From the NCBI GenBank assembly GCA_037951165.1, contig JBBDHG010000043.1, forward strand, positions 1,362,501 through 1,426,500: a stretch of DNA of 64,000 bases, read 5' to 3'. How positions within the stretch are numbered: position 1 is the first letter of the stretch; the number at the start of each line of letters is the position of its first letter. The stretch is from Lophius americanus. Its lineage: Eukaryota; Chordata; Actinopteri; Lophiiformes; Lophiidae. Both the position numbers and the translations under genes were made by a program. The notes below the pieces were generated by a model. The model worked only from the letters and a program-made list of their open reading frames with translations. It was not told where the DNA came from and did no database searches. This document shows positions 1 through 13,300 of this stretch, piece by piece.

Positions 1-695
1 GACTTAATTTTAACTAATCGGCTCTTGAATGAGAGAGCAGGAGCAGCTGGGGGGAGGGAGGGCAGAAGGGAGTGGCAGAACAAGCGAGGAGAGGCAGCAT
101 GACAGTGTGTGACGATATGACAGCGTGCTGGATTGAGTTTGCTCCTGACGTGTGTAGCGAACTTTCATGGTGAGAAGTAGCGACGTCTGAGAGAACACAG
201 ACTTTAATAGGTGATAGTTTATGGTAAATAACACTGTTTTTATTACGCTTCTTATAAAAAGAACTTTAAGAAGCATTTATGAAATTTGACGTGCTTGGAT
301 ATGTATGAATTGTGGGGGAAAATGGTACTTAAAGATCAGGATTTGTTGTTGAGATCTCCACTCTCCTCACATTTCCTGCGAACATGAAATGAAAGAGACA
401 GAAAAGGGTTAAAGAGTTGACTCCATGTGGCGGCTGAATCGCTCATGTGTTTGGGAGTCAAGCAGGGCAGGGAGGTTTAGAGGGAGAGATAGTGAGGGAA
501 TGATAATTCTTTAACTCATTACTGTCCTCTTTGGAATGGGTGAACTCATTCTCAGTCTCATGTGGAATGTCGAATGCAGCAGCTTTTCATCGCTCCCCAT
601 CGTCCTCTTCTCCCCCGCCACTCCGACTCTTAGTGTTTGTGCCCGGCAGTAAATATGTTACTGAAATTTAAATTAAATAGAATCTGCTCCCACAG

Positions 696-3600
696 GTTCT
701 CAAAGAGAAGAAGCCTCTCACCGATTGGTCCAACATCACCAGCTCGGCCCCCTGCATGATGTCGCTGTCTCCTCTGACCGTTCACAAGCCTCCTCAGGTA
801 TGCAGTGTGTCGCCATGGATTCTTGGTGATAAACTTGGTTTAAACTGATAAAAATTCTTGATCAAACTCCTTTTGTTTTACCCCAGAAAGTCACCGGCAA
901 CCTCTTAAAATTCCCCAATTTGTCAGGTCCAAACTTTAAAGATACTTAGTTAAATGTCAAATAATCAAATATTTCCATTTAAGTAGGTTAAAGCTGTGTT
1001 TTATGGTTTAAAAGCTTAAAAAACAAACCTACATTTTCATTCATTTTCAAAATAATTTCAGAATATCTGATCTGGACTAATTATTTCATCCATTAAGTTG
1101 TAGGAATTTGAGGATGTATTTTTGTAGCATGCATCTCATATTTAACATTCTTTTATTTTGTAGGAACCATCCAAAGAATCTGTCAGTTTGCCCAGAAGAC
1201 GGAGTTCGCATCGCAAACACAGTGACAGGCCGCTGTCAGAACAGGGTGAGACACGACCAGCACTCTCTCTCTCTCCTCTCTATTGTGCTCTTTGATTTGT
1301 TTAAGCGGAGAGTGCCGCGATGCAGAACAATAAGCCCCCTCCCTCTGCACTCATGTCCCATTTTGACTGTTTGCCCACTTGCCTTCCTTTTACAGTCAAA
1401 TTAAAGGTGTGGCAGCAGTGACGGCAGGATGTTGCTACATAGGTAGAGAGCTGGACTTACCTGATTAGACCGGATGAGCCAGAGAGGCACACGAACACTC
1501 CTCTGAAGCAGTATCGGTTTTTCTTACACAACTATCTATCACCGATTGTTGTAGTAGCCAACTCAGGTTGAGTCTTGTTTCATGTGTATCCGTCCTAAAT
1601 GTTCTAAGGAAGGTTTCATTCAAATCAGCTATCATGGTATTTTACAATGTTCATGATAATTCTGCTACTGCTAAAACTAAAAAAATATATATCAACAATA
1701 ATAGCAGTTATGGTGATAATAGTGATATCCACAGTAAATTATTAATTAGTATCATTAATAGTAACATTAATTCTAGCTGTTATTAGAACTATTCATATTA
1801 TTATATTATTATTATGTGATATGATAAATATATTTCTGGATATATGTATAATTATTTGTTATTTGTTTGTTGTTATTTAATGTTTTTAATATATTTTTCA
1901 ATGAAGCGGTTTTGAATGAGATATAAATAAAATAATTAAGTTAATCTAACTTAATTGCGCATATGTCAGGATGTGATAGAAATCTGCGTAGAATTATTTA
2001 AAAAATACAGCTAAGATAATTTAAAGAAAAGTTAAAATGGATCTTAATGTTTAATGTTTAAACATTAATTAACTGATGTTTAAAAAAATCTTTACTTCCC
2101 CTCCAACAACATAAAAGGGCGTTAAAAGGTTCCGAATGCTATTTACGGATTTTCTTGTCTTTTCAGATGCTATGATAATAAACCCTGTGATAAATGGAAT
2201 TAAATGTAACCTGAACATTATTTCCCTATATTTTTCTATGCATATTTATAGTTTACAAATAACAAAAACGAGTTTGAACATCAAAGCAGTAGAGTTCAAG
2301 TTTACGAGGGAGGAATGCACAAAACTGTAAATCGGTTGTTTTCACTAATTACAGGCTCATTATGTATTAAATGTCCAACCACATGGAGAGAACCCTACAA
2401 AGAAAGTGTTAAAAACTTTCTTTGTCATTACAGGTTTTCTGTTCTTCAATATCTATAGTTAAAAATTCTCTTTAGTTTCAGTTTTTCTGTAGTTTCCTTT
2501 TCTCTTTAGTTTTGATTTCTCTGTTTTTTGTTTCTCTGTAGCTTCAATTCCTCTGTATTTTCCTTTTCTCTATAGTTTCAATTTCTCTGTTTTCTGTTTC
2601 TCTCTAGCTTCAATTTCTTTGTAGTTTCTGCCTCTCTTTAGTCTGTTAGTTTCTCTAGTGTTTGACTATATAGAAAGGATCCCTAAGAGATACACATGTT
2701 TCTGTACGGCAGTAACACAAAGGAACTTTCCCTGTCCGGTTTTGGTTTCTTTGTTGTTTTGCATTCTCTCTCAACCGTTTTTTTTCCCTATTCTTTCTAG
2801 TTTCAATTTCCCAGCACTTACAATTTCTCTGTACTTTGTGTTTTTCCTACAGAGTTACACTTATGGTTCTATTAATCTCAGTAAATGGTATAATGATACA
2901 TATTATGCACAAACAGCCTATACACATCAAGTGTTTGTCTATAAAAAAACCTACACCAACACTTTGTGGTAATACACACATATTCATATATATGAACATT
3001 CATGTAAATGCTTACTAACATACTTGGTTTTATACATATGTGCACATTATTACATTTAAACATACATATAGTGAACACCTAAATATACTTACACAAATCA
3101 ATAAATTGCAACATTAATTAACCTTAGAGTTATAGATCTGTTTTTTGTCCCATTTTGAGGTGTAGTCTTTCCATCTGTCAGTCAATCCATAAAAAATGTT
3201 CATTTGAAGCCACATTCCCTCATTCCCTGAACCCTTCCTGATATGAACGAGCTGCTAGAGTTTTCCAACTTCTCAGTAGAGTCTGTCTACCTACCATTAG
3301 AGCAGTTTTAATGAATTCTGCTTTCTCACAGTCCTTCTCTATGCTTGGGTCACCAAGCACATATAATCACATATAATCATAACCGTCATATTTTATACCT
3401 AGAAACCTGTACCCACTGCAGCCTTAGTTAAAACTGATGAAACTGCATCTGATACGTTTTCTTGTCTTAATTCTCAAATTCTGCCACACCTGACTTACGT
3501 AAAGCTTTTCGCTCTGCCTGATGCGTGATGTTCTTCCATGTCTTTCCTTGTCTCCTCCCGCTCCTAGGTTTGGTAAGGATACTTCCAGACAGCCAGGCCT

Positions 3601-6600
3601 CAGAGGCTTTTCCCTCCCCCCACCCGTCCCACAGTCTCAGCAATGGGCACAGCATCAGGCTCAGACCTGGGACCAGCAACGGAGGTGGGCTCCTCACTCC
3701 GTGTAACAGTACAACAAGCTCTCGCGCTGCCAGGTCAGTTATTTCACCACTTGTTTGATGGACCAATGCAAATTAAGAATGGCTTTTTAATGTGCTGTTA
3801 GAAGTAGAAGCTCTCCTTTCGCATTTACAAACAAGAAGGCTACATGTTTTATACTTCATCCGTTTTCACAGTAGATGTTACCATAAAATATCACTTCAGT
3901 TTATTAACACCAGTGTTTGATTTTTTTTATCTTTATCGAGTATTAAACACAGTACATTATGAAGTAATTTAGCTGCAACAGTGTTATGGGGAGTAACCAA
4001 ATCAACAACTTAATGAGATTAATTTTAAGTCCTTCATTTGGTGCTAAAGCCTTAAAGGGAGTAAACTGGAAATGTTGGTAATAACACCGGTGCTGTAGGT
4101 CAAAATTGCGGTGACTCATATGAGGTCAAACATTGGGCAGCTTTGGTAATGAGATTACCATTTGCTTTCATTTTCCTTTCCAACAAGTTTAACCAGCTGG
4201 GGAGATTTTTAACAACCTGTATGAAGATGATCATGTGACTAGTCATGCTCCTCACCGGATGACTGCTCAGCATGGATGCCGTCATCACACATCCCATATT
4301 AGCACAGGGTCATAATTATGGATATGGATAGAATAATCCCTTTAAATATTATTACAATGTTGGGCTGAGTAATTTCAACAAACCATCTAGGATGTTGACT
4401 CCGGGTTCTCTGAGTGTGACTGTCGATACCGAAGAAGCAGCAGCAGCAGCACCCGGCACAATGGCTGTATTTGTTGTGAGGAATGGTGTAGCGTGCAGAG
4501 CTAGTCGGTGAGCAAGTCATGCACATAGAAGTAACCGGCCCACTTCACACATGCACGCACACACACACACACACACACCACAGCTCCCCTCCTGGGACAT
4601 TAATTTACTTAAAATTGTCAATCCTCTGCAACATGACATACTTTTTACACGATGAAGGAATGAGTAGATAAACAATGTAAGAATCATAGCTGGATATTCT
4701 ATGACTTTTTACTCTCTCGTATCATCAGAATGAATGTTTGACCACAAGTAATAAATGCCTTGTATTTTATACATACAGTAACTGGTGGTGGATTAAGTAC
4801 TCAGATTATTATCGGAGTATTGTCAGAAAAATATACTACAGTGTTTTACTCTTATGTACGTGGTTTATTTCTAATGCTGTATTAAAACAGAAGACTACGA
4901 TTATACTGTATCACGTCAGTAGATGCTAAAAACTGAGTTAATTTAACTACTTTATGCAGCTCATTAGTGAGATGTGTTTTTGCAAAATGGTAATCCGAAA
5001 AGTAAAGCTGTCAGACAAATCTAGTGGAGAAGAAAACAGAATATTTATATACTTAAGATGAGCATAAACTGGAAATAACTGAGTTAAGTACAAATACCTC
5101 TATTTGTACTTCCCACCAGTCCACTAGTGTTATTTAAGGCATAACAGTTTTTTCAAGAATACTATGATATACTATGAAAACCATACTATGAACAAGAAAG
5201 TTATGAAATACAGTAGTAGTAATAAAGTACAATATTTTCCTGTGGGATGAAGTGGAGAAGAAGTTTAAAGTAGGTCAAATGTGTACTTTAGTACCATAGT
5301 TGAGTGAATGTACTCGGTTACTGTCCACCGGTAGGATATTAACCATAAAAAGAAGTTGTCCCTTCTTTTATACTGTAGAATTCTGATTTTATTTTCTGTG
5401 TTTTCCTTGGGAACACCTTGTTTTAGTTGACTTTGAAGGGTCCTCATCTTGTCCAGAGCACATTTCATATAGAAGCTTATACATTCATCCGACGTTAAAA
5501 CCTATGTCAGATCAATATATGGAACGAGATGCTCCGCTGTGGTGACCGATAAAAAAAAAAGGGAAAGAGCAGAAAGAAGTTGTTTGCTTTCTGCATTCTA
5601 GCCAGAGCGACCATTTACAAATATTAATATTCATTAATACATACGTTCCTTGTTTCTATACATTTCTTTTCATAGAAATTAAAAGTTTTTATTAGAGTTG
5701 GTCATCCCCTCATCTGTATACAACAATAGGCCATAATATTATGACCACTTTAGTCAGCTAACAGGGATTATGTCACTACAGTGGCACCTGACGGTGGGAT
5801 AGCTTAGTCATTATTGGATATTTCTTTTCTCCCAGGTGATGATGTGTTGGAAGCAGGAGAAAAGGATGAAGCCAAAAATGTTGTCACGGATCAAACTGAT
5901 TGCTTTACAATTGGGTCAGAGCATCTCCCGAATTGCTGGTCTTGTTGGTTGTTGGCTTTACCGACTAAAGTGGTGTGAGGAAGGACAACTCGTGAACTGC
6001 GACAGGCTCTTGGGCGCCATGTTGATGTTCCTGTGGACGGAAGGCTAGCTTGTGTTGCCTGATCCGCCAAAAGAGCTACTATTCCTGAGCTAATGTTATG
6101 AGGGATGGATTCCAAAGATAAAGAGGATATGTCATAAGCTGATGAATTGTTTACAACCTTTTTTGGGGGGTATCATCCTCTTCAGATTACCTTAAGCAGT
6201 GTATAGTTAATACTGCATTATCATGTAACGGTGTAATGATTGGTGACTTTGACCTACTTGGAGATGTTGCACTGAAACGTTACTCATTGATTGACAAGCC
6301 TCCTAAATAACTTACAAATTAACTTTGATAATGGACAAAGATTGTGTGTAATTCAAACATTTTTTTTTCAACAGAGCGTAACCTTTGCAACTATTTTGAA
6401 TCTGATGACCAAAATTCCTTTTACAGCCCGACTCTGTTGGATCTGGTGGAGATTGAGAAGAAATTGAGGGAAGCCAAAGCGGAGAGAGAGAAGCTGCTCC
6501 GAGAGAGGGTGAGTCACCTGTCGTGGGAAACACTCGCTGACACCTATAATCACCCAGGTCACACTTCATCAGACATGGCTGTCTGATCACTGACACCCAC

Positions 6601-9600
6601 TCAGCTTGCACATAAGGGTCTAAGAGAAGAGCCGGCAGATATCTGGCTGTTTGAAATGCATGTTTGCAGCGTAGTGAAAGACAAACCTGAAAATGTATAG
6701 ATGTATGATTGTAAGTGCATGTTGCATTTTTAAACTAGAAAGGAGTCCTTTCATCAATAAATGTTCAAATGTCCTATTTCAAAGAATATTTTGGAGGCTG
6801 ACTCATGATTCGAGGCTGCATGTGTTCTCCCAGGAAGAACGACGGCAGTATCTGCTGGAGGAAAGAAGGCAGAGAGAGCTCAACTCTCCAGGAGCAATAT
6901 CGCCAGTGCCAGTGACCCTGCGAAGTCCAGAATCAGAACCAAAAGAGGAACCACATACTGCCAGATCTTCCACAACATCCCCAGTATGTACACACCCACA
7001 AAGCTGACATGACAAAAACATAACGAACAATGTTTTAGAATCTAAGGAAGAGCTGCAAAAAGCTGCGATTTAACTAAATAAATGTGTGTGAGGGAACGTT
7101 ACTCCCCATTCTGTCTGTGTGCAGTACACACGATACTCAGAGAAACTACAGTCAGACTGGTGGATACAGAACATTCAGTCAGGCAGCAGAGGGTTTGTTA
7201 AGCCCACTTCTTGAAGTCCTCCCTTTCAAAGGACAACGGCATGAACATCGCTCCAGATATCTTATTTTGAAATTTTGAATTTTATACTCTACTGAAAGTT
7301 GCAAAATACCTTTATTTTGAAAAAGATGATTTTATTGTTATTTATTTAATTAAGTAAAAATATTTAGTTATTTTGAGAACTGTACTGTACAAGTAGTTTA
7401 ACTATGTATTAGTTTAACATGGCCTGTTTGTACTGAAAAATACGCATTTCAAAATGATCAGTGATGTGTGCATTTTCCATTTCACACACACACACACACA
7501 CACACATACACACACACACAGAAATAATATCTGTCTGAAAGTCTGATACTTTTAGTACCCAAAATGCAATCTGACAGTTCATTTATCGGTTGTATGCGAG
7601 CAATAGTTCAAATAAACTTCAGCCGCCAGCCCCGAGAAACGAAGAAGAGTGAGTTGCAAAGGTCTAAAGGTTCTCCCTAAGACTTTTAAACGGACTTTGA
7701 TGTGTTTAACATGTGGAACTCAGATTTAGGTTTTCAGGATTCTCAAATACCTGATTTATTTATTGATTTCATTTTTAATGGGAACAAAGTGCTGATTTAG
7801 CAACAATGTTTTCAGTATAAGGATAAGTGGTGAGAAAGCTCCACCAGCACTTTAGGAGTTTGATTTCATGTAAAATATGTAAAGACTTTTCTTGAGCATG
7901 ACCCTGAACACCAATTTGGTCTTTGATTGCTTCAAAGGAGCCCACTGCTCCTCATGGAGGGGTCAAATGCCGAGAACTAATATCATCATTTTGTTACCTG
8001 TCCTTCATAAACGGTAATGACAGAGGATAGATTATTATTAATTTTATTATTCAACAAGAATATTCCAAAATTGGTGCAGAAAGCATTGAGGTCCCACGTA
8101 TGGGTGGATTCAAGGGTGAGGCCCTAGTTGAAACCTGATTGACTCCTGAAGTGACTTCATCCCCACATCTTGTGGGATGGAAGGCTGTAATGTTAAATAT
8201 TATCATGCATGCAGCTCTGATGTCACTCAGAATCTTGGAAAGCTGAATCAGGAAAAACTGACTGTTATGTGACACAGGCTAAAGGTGTGTTCTCTTCTCC
8301 AATGATGTCGCTTCATTTAGATAATTGTCTCAGACTCTACGAAGCTCCCTCACAGACCCTGTGCTACAGAAAATTCTCTTTGAGCTTAATAAAACAGAAT
8401 GATCCTTTTAATGTACGACGATTCTCAGTGTTGTGACCCCATAAATTTAGATTTTGTGTCATATGATCAGAGATTACATGTCGTCTCAAAAGAGGTTCTC
8501 AGTGTTTTTAATGTTTCTAACTGTTTAATTTCCACCACATCCAAACTCTGTTTGTCCCCAGAACCACAGCCTGCCCCTCTTCCTCTCACCCAACTTTGAC
8601 CTGCGGGCCCACTTGGACTCTCTGGGTCACGGAGTGACCGGCTGCACGGACCTGCGTCTGACTCCTCGTCGCTGTGCAGGCTTCCTGACGAAGCGAGGGG
8701 GAAGGGTCAAGACCTGGAAGAAAAGGTGGTTCCTGTTTGACATGGATCACAGACGACTAGCCTACTATACAGGTTAGACTGGCTGGGAGAGTGATGTGTG
8801 CGTGTTCAACTGCATGTTTACTGGATTGGGAACCTTTTCAATGCCTCATTAGAACCCCAACAGAAGGTCCTGTCTGGTAAAAAATTGTTTTCACATCTGT
8901 ATCATTGTCCAACTGTTATCCTCAGCGTGAATTTATGGACATTCTGCCACACGTTTTTATAAATGCATAATAAAGTTGCAGAGTATTCATAACTTTTATG
9001 ACTTGAATACATTACTTAAGTCGCAATGTGTATGTCGTATTATTTTCTGTTCAACTCGGATTCTCCCTTTGCTGCAGACTGTGATGAAAGGAAGCTGAAA
9101 GGAGTCATCTACTTCCAGGCCATAGAGGAAGTTTACTACGACCATCTACGAACAGCCACCTCTGTGAGTTCTCAGACTGAACACCAGATGGCACACTTCA
9201 GAGTCTATAGGGTTTCTTTCCCCAAGACTCAAACCTCTGGAATTTGAATCTGAAGGAAAACAATTTGATGAATGCACTTTTATATCAGTGAAATTTCAGC
9301 CTGGAGTCTCAAATATGAATAACAGTCTAATGTGGTCCAGCAGTGAATTCCAAAAATCATAACATATCGTCATTAATCAGGGAATATCTTCGATTAAGAG
9401 CAATATTTCAAACCAGGGTAGTATCACTTAAGGTTCTCGGTGATTTGGGCCTGAATTTACTCCTTATGTCTGTGTTTACTTTGGTTTGTTCACAGAAGTT
9501 TATTTTTAGAGCTTTGAGGTTCCTGATTCTCAAGATGGTTCAACGTACACGGCGCATTTTTTTGGGTTAAAGACACAGACAGTCCCTGCAATAACAGCAT

Positions 9601-10304
9601 TAGACCTCAGAGGCAGGTGTCGGTTAACACTGGTGCTGCTGAGAGCAGATTTATTTGATGCCAGCATGTGTCAGGTGTTAACGAGTCACGTGAGGCTACA
9701 GGTTTATCTTTGTGTAGATTCTCATTCATCCTGGTCATGGGAATCCTTGAAAATTGAATCTGAAGCAACTGGACTTCTGTTTAGACTAAAGAGAAGTAAC
9801 GGCCAGAAAACTATAGAGATTTGTCTATTTAACAAGTTAAAAATGACATTAAAAATCAGTAGGTTTTTAACATCAACAAAAACTCTTCACTTAAGAATTT
9901 GTATTAAAAATTTACTCATCAGTAGACTGCAAAAAGAACTATTGGGTGGGCAGCATGGTGGGATAGTGGATACACTGTTGCCTTACAGCGCCTCTCACCG
10001 AATGTCAGCAGGGATTGGTTCCAGTCCCGAACGAGGTTGTTAAACTGTAACTATCGGATCTCTTTGGTTGGGAAGATTCAATCTTGAATAAAAACATAGA
10101 AAACCCCTTTTAGACCTGTCTGCTCAACCATGACTGACCACATTATAACTCTTTGTGTTTTCCATTCAGTCTCCGCGGCCCACTCTCACCTTCTGTGTGA
10201 AGACTTACGACCGCCTCTTCTTTCTGGTGGCGTCCAACCCCGTGTCCATGAGGATTTGGATGGACGTCATCGTCACTGCCACAGACGAGCACAGCCGCTA
10301 CTGA
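696..10304 (+). CDS. phldb3: PHLDB-family PH-domain protein, 3' part of gene (phldb3-like)
   Basis: Exons read by eye: 696-797, 1164-1245, 3568-3733, about 6375-6508, 6834-6983, possibly 7125-7196, 8562-8772, 9078-9163, and 10170-10304 with stop TGA at 10302. The last three join in phase into a full C-terminal PH domain: RRCAGFLTKRGGRVKTWKKR, then LKGVIYFQAIEEVYYDHLR, then LTFCVKTYDRLFFLV and MRIWMDVIV. This is the diagnostic PHLDB/LL5 PH domain, which in the family binds phosphoinositides at the cell cortex. The ending ATDEHSRY and the RRLAYY run resemble my memory of PHLDB3 more than PHLDB1/2. The 6.4-7.0 kb exons encode a charged coiled-coil segment (EIEKKLREAKAEREKLLRER). Exon 3568-3733 ends in a phase that does not match 6375, so at least one exon between them is missed. 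The 5' end is left of the window or unrecognised. Confidence 0.85.
1246..3567. other. phldb3 intron, no further gene seen
   Basis: AT-rich intronic sequence. It holds a degenerate pyrimidine-rich repeat (separate entry). Short open frames here lack splice context or recognisable protein character. Confidence 0.6.
2460..2660 (+). repeat. Degenerate pyrimidine-rich short tandem repeat
   Basis: About ten imperfect repeats of a TTTCTCTNTAGTTTCAAT-like unit, roughly 20-25 bp each. Each unit combines a pyrimidine run with TAG, so each resembles a splice acceptor. It lies inside a phldb3 intron. Confidence 0.6.
4557..4579. repeat. (CA)n microsatellite
   Basis: Uninterrupted CA dinucleotides inside a phldb3 intron. 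Confidence 0.9.
5726..6110 (+). mobile_element. Degenerate copy of a widespread teleost DNA repeat with CATAAYATTATGACCAC-type ends
   Basis: Starts with CCATAATATTATGACCAC and runs through CAGAGCATCTCCCGAATTGC and GGACAACTCGTGAACTGCGA. These blocks match a teleost dispersed repeat I recognise; relatives sit at 30.15, 33.07, 42.6, 45.5 and 58.3 kb here. The short open frame inside is a transposon remnant, not a phldb3 exon. The exact superfamily is not assigned. Confidence 0.6.
7197..8561. other. phldb3 intron with (CA)n at 7482-7520
   Basis: Intron before the PH-domain exons. Contains a CA microsatellite interrupted once by TA, and nothing else recognisable. Confidence 0.6.
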
Positions 10305-13300
10305 GCTCCTCATCACCAAGACTTTCTAGACCTTTGAATGAGCTAATTTGCATCTAGTTATTTTCCCCTGCCTGAGATCCACTTCAGGTGCAGGATCGGC
10401 ACCTGGACTCAGGGATCTGTGGATGAGGTCCATGAAATGCTGAAGTGGAGTGATGTATGGTGCTGAACAGATGTGCTGAAATACATCACAGGAAATCCTG
10501 GTGTAGGAGTGACTGTGGTGACAGAGGCTCCACCTGCAAACCACTAATTCACTGGATTTCTGTTACCAGGAGTTTTCACTCCCTGAGCTGGATCTCCCTC
10601 TGCTGGTCAAAGTCCGCAATTACAGGACCGGTGTTCACTAAAGCGCAATGCAATGCAGTATGAATGAAAATAAAGCTTGTTAGACTGCAGAGAGATCATT
10701 TATCCTGTTTTGTGATGAATCACATTATCTTCTGTCTTCCTTAAATGTCATTTTTCACGACTTAAGTTATTTGGAAAATGTATATGGGTTTGATATGTAA
10801 ATAAATTAAGGTATACACTATCCTGAATGCACTATTAAATGTTTATTCTTAAAAACGTTGCTTTTTTTGTCCTCCATTTGTTCAGACTTCACTCATTTAT
10901 ATTTTATCCGAATCCCGGATGCGTTTTTTTATTGCTTCATCCTGTGAATAAAACAGAAATAATACACAAACATGTCATGATATTTTGATTAGCCGTGGTA
11001 GCTTCGCTTAACTTCCGGGTCATGCATTTATGTGACTTAGAATAAAACTTTAATCAACTTTGACAGAACAACAACAAAACGTGCAAATGTGCAAAACAAA
11101 CAGACAAATCTCTGCCACCCATTTTTTGGATGTGAGACGTCCCAGTATGGCACAAAAAACAATAAATATTCAGTTAAAATTTCTGTCCATTTCCATTTTG
11201 CGTTAATTATCTCGCCTCAGATTTGTCTGGGGGATTCTCTGGAGCTACAGGACTTAACCACTTAAATGTCTAAATGAGATATGAAGCTAACTTAACATAG
11301 AGTTACCTTTGATGATATAGTTGGCCTTTGACTAATAATAATATTTCTTCCACCAGTGGTCAAAAATGCATGAAATGTCCCACTCTTCACTTAAGAATTG
11401 TTATTAAACATTTACTCATCAGTAGACTGCGAAGAGTGCAGGATCAGCACCTGGACTCTGGGATCTGTGGATGAGGTCCGTGAGACGCTGAGGTGGAGTG
11501 ATGTATGGTGCTGAACAGATGTGCTCAAACACATCACAGGAAACTTCTGGTGTAGGAGTGACTGTGGTGACAGAGGATCCACCTGCAAACCACTAATTCA
11601 CTGGTTTTCTGTTACCGGGAGGTTTCACTCCCTGAGCTGGATCTCCCTCTGCTGGTCAAAGTCCGCCATTACAGGACCGGTGTTCACTAAAGCACAATGA
11701 AGTATGAATGAAAATAAAGCTTGTTAGACTACAGAGATATCATTTATCCTGTTTTGTGATGAATCAAATTATCTCCTGTCTTCGTTAAATGTCATTTTTC
11801 ACGACTTAAGTGATTTGGAAAATGTATATGGGTTTGATATGTAAATAAATCAAGGCATACACTATCCTGAATGCACTATTAAATGTTTATTCTTAAAAAC
11901 GTTGTTTTTTTTTGTCCTCCTTTTGTTCAGACTTCATTCATTTATATTTTACCCGAATCCCGGATGCGCCTTTTAATTTCTTCATCCTGTGAGTAACACA
12001 GAAATAATACACAAACATGTCATGATATTTTGATTAGCCTTGGTAGCTTCGCGTAACTTCCGGGTCATGCAGTTACGTGACTTAGAATAAAACTTTAATA
12101 ACAAAACGTGCAAATGTGCAAAACAAACAGACAAATCTCTGCCACCCATTTTTTGGATGTGAGACGATCCAGTATTGCATCTAGTTATTTTCCCCTGCCT
12201 GAGGGCTCATCCTGTCTGAGATCCACTTCAGGTGCAGGATCAGCACCTGGACTCAGGGATCTGTGGATGAGGTCCATGAAATGCTGAAGTGGAGTGACGT
12301 ATGGTGCTGAACAGATGTGCCGAAATACATCACAGGAAATCCTGGTGTAGGAGTCACTCTGGTGACAGAGGATCCACCTGCAAACCACTAATTCACTGGA
12401 TTTCTGTTACCAGGAGGTTTCACTCCCTGAGCTGGATCTCCCTCTGCTGGTCAAAGTCCGCAATTACAGGACCGGTGTTCACTAAAGCGCAATGCAATGC
12501 AGTATGAATGAAAATAAAGCTTGTTAGACTGCAGAGAGATCATTTATCCTGTTTTGTGATGAATCACATTATCTCCTGTCTTCCTTAAATGTCATTTTTC
12601 ACGACTTAAGTTATTTGGAAAATGTATATGGGTTTGATATGTAAATAAATTAAGGTATACACTATCCTGAACGCGCTATTAAATGTTTATTCTTAAAAAC
12701 GTTGCTTTTTTTGTCCTCCATTTGTTCAGACTTCACTCATTTATATTTTACCCGAATCCCGGATGCGCTTTTTTATTGCTTCATCCTGTGAATAAAACAG
12801 AAATAATACGCAAACATGTCATGATATTTTGATTAGCCGTGGTAGCTTCGCTTAACTTCCGGGTCATGCATTTATGTGACTTAGAATAAAACTTTAATCA
12901 ACTTTGACAGAACAACAACAAAACGTGCAAATGTGCAAAACAAACAGACAAATCTCTGCCACCCATTTTTTGGATGTGAGACGTCCCAGTATGGCACAAA
13001 AAACAATAAATATTCAGTTAAAATTTCTGTCCATTTCCATTTTGCGTTAATTATCTCGCCTCAGATTTGTCTGGGGGATTCTCTGGAGCTACAGGACTTA
13101 ACCACTTAAATGTCTAAATGAGATATGAAGCTAACTTAACATAGAGTTACCTTTGATGATATAGTTGGCCTTTGACTAATAATAATATTTCTTCCACCAG
13201 TGGGCAAAAATGCATGAAATGTCCCACTCTTCACTTAAGAATTGTTATTAAACATTTACTCATCAGTAGACTGCGAAGAGTGCAGGATCAGCACCTGGAC

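Noticed and set aside
4391..4507. Possible extra phldb3 exon (TAG before, GTGAGC after, Ala-rich translation)
   Set aside because: It accepts the phase of the previous exon but leaves a phase that does not join the next recognised exon, and I do not recognise the protein. Left unassigned.
5836..6115. Open frames between phldb3 exons with an adjacent CAG
   Set aside because: The sequence matches a dispersed teleost repeat present at five other places here, so it is not a phldb3 exon.
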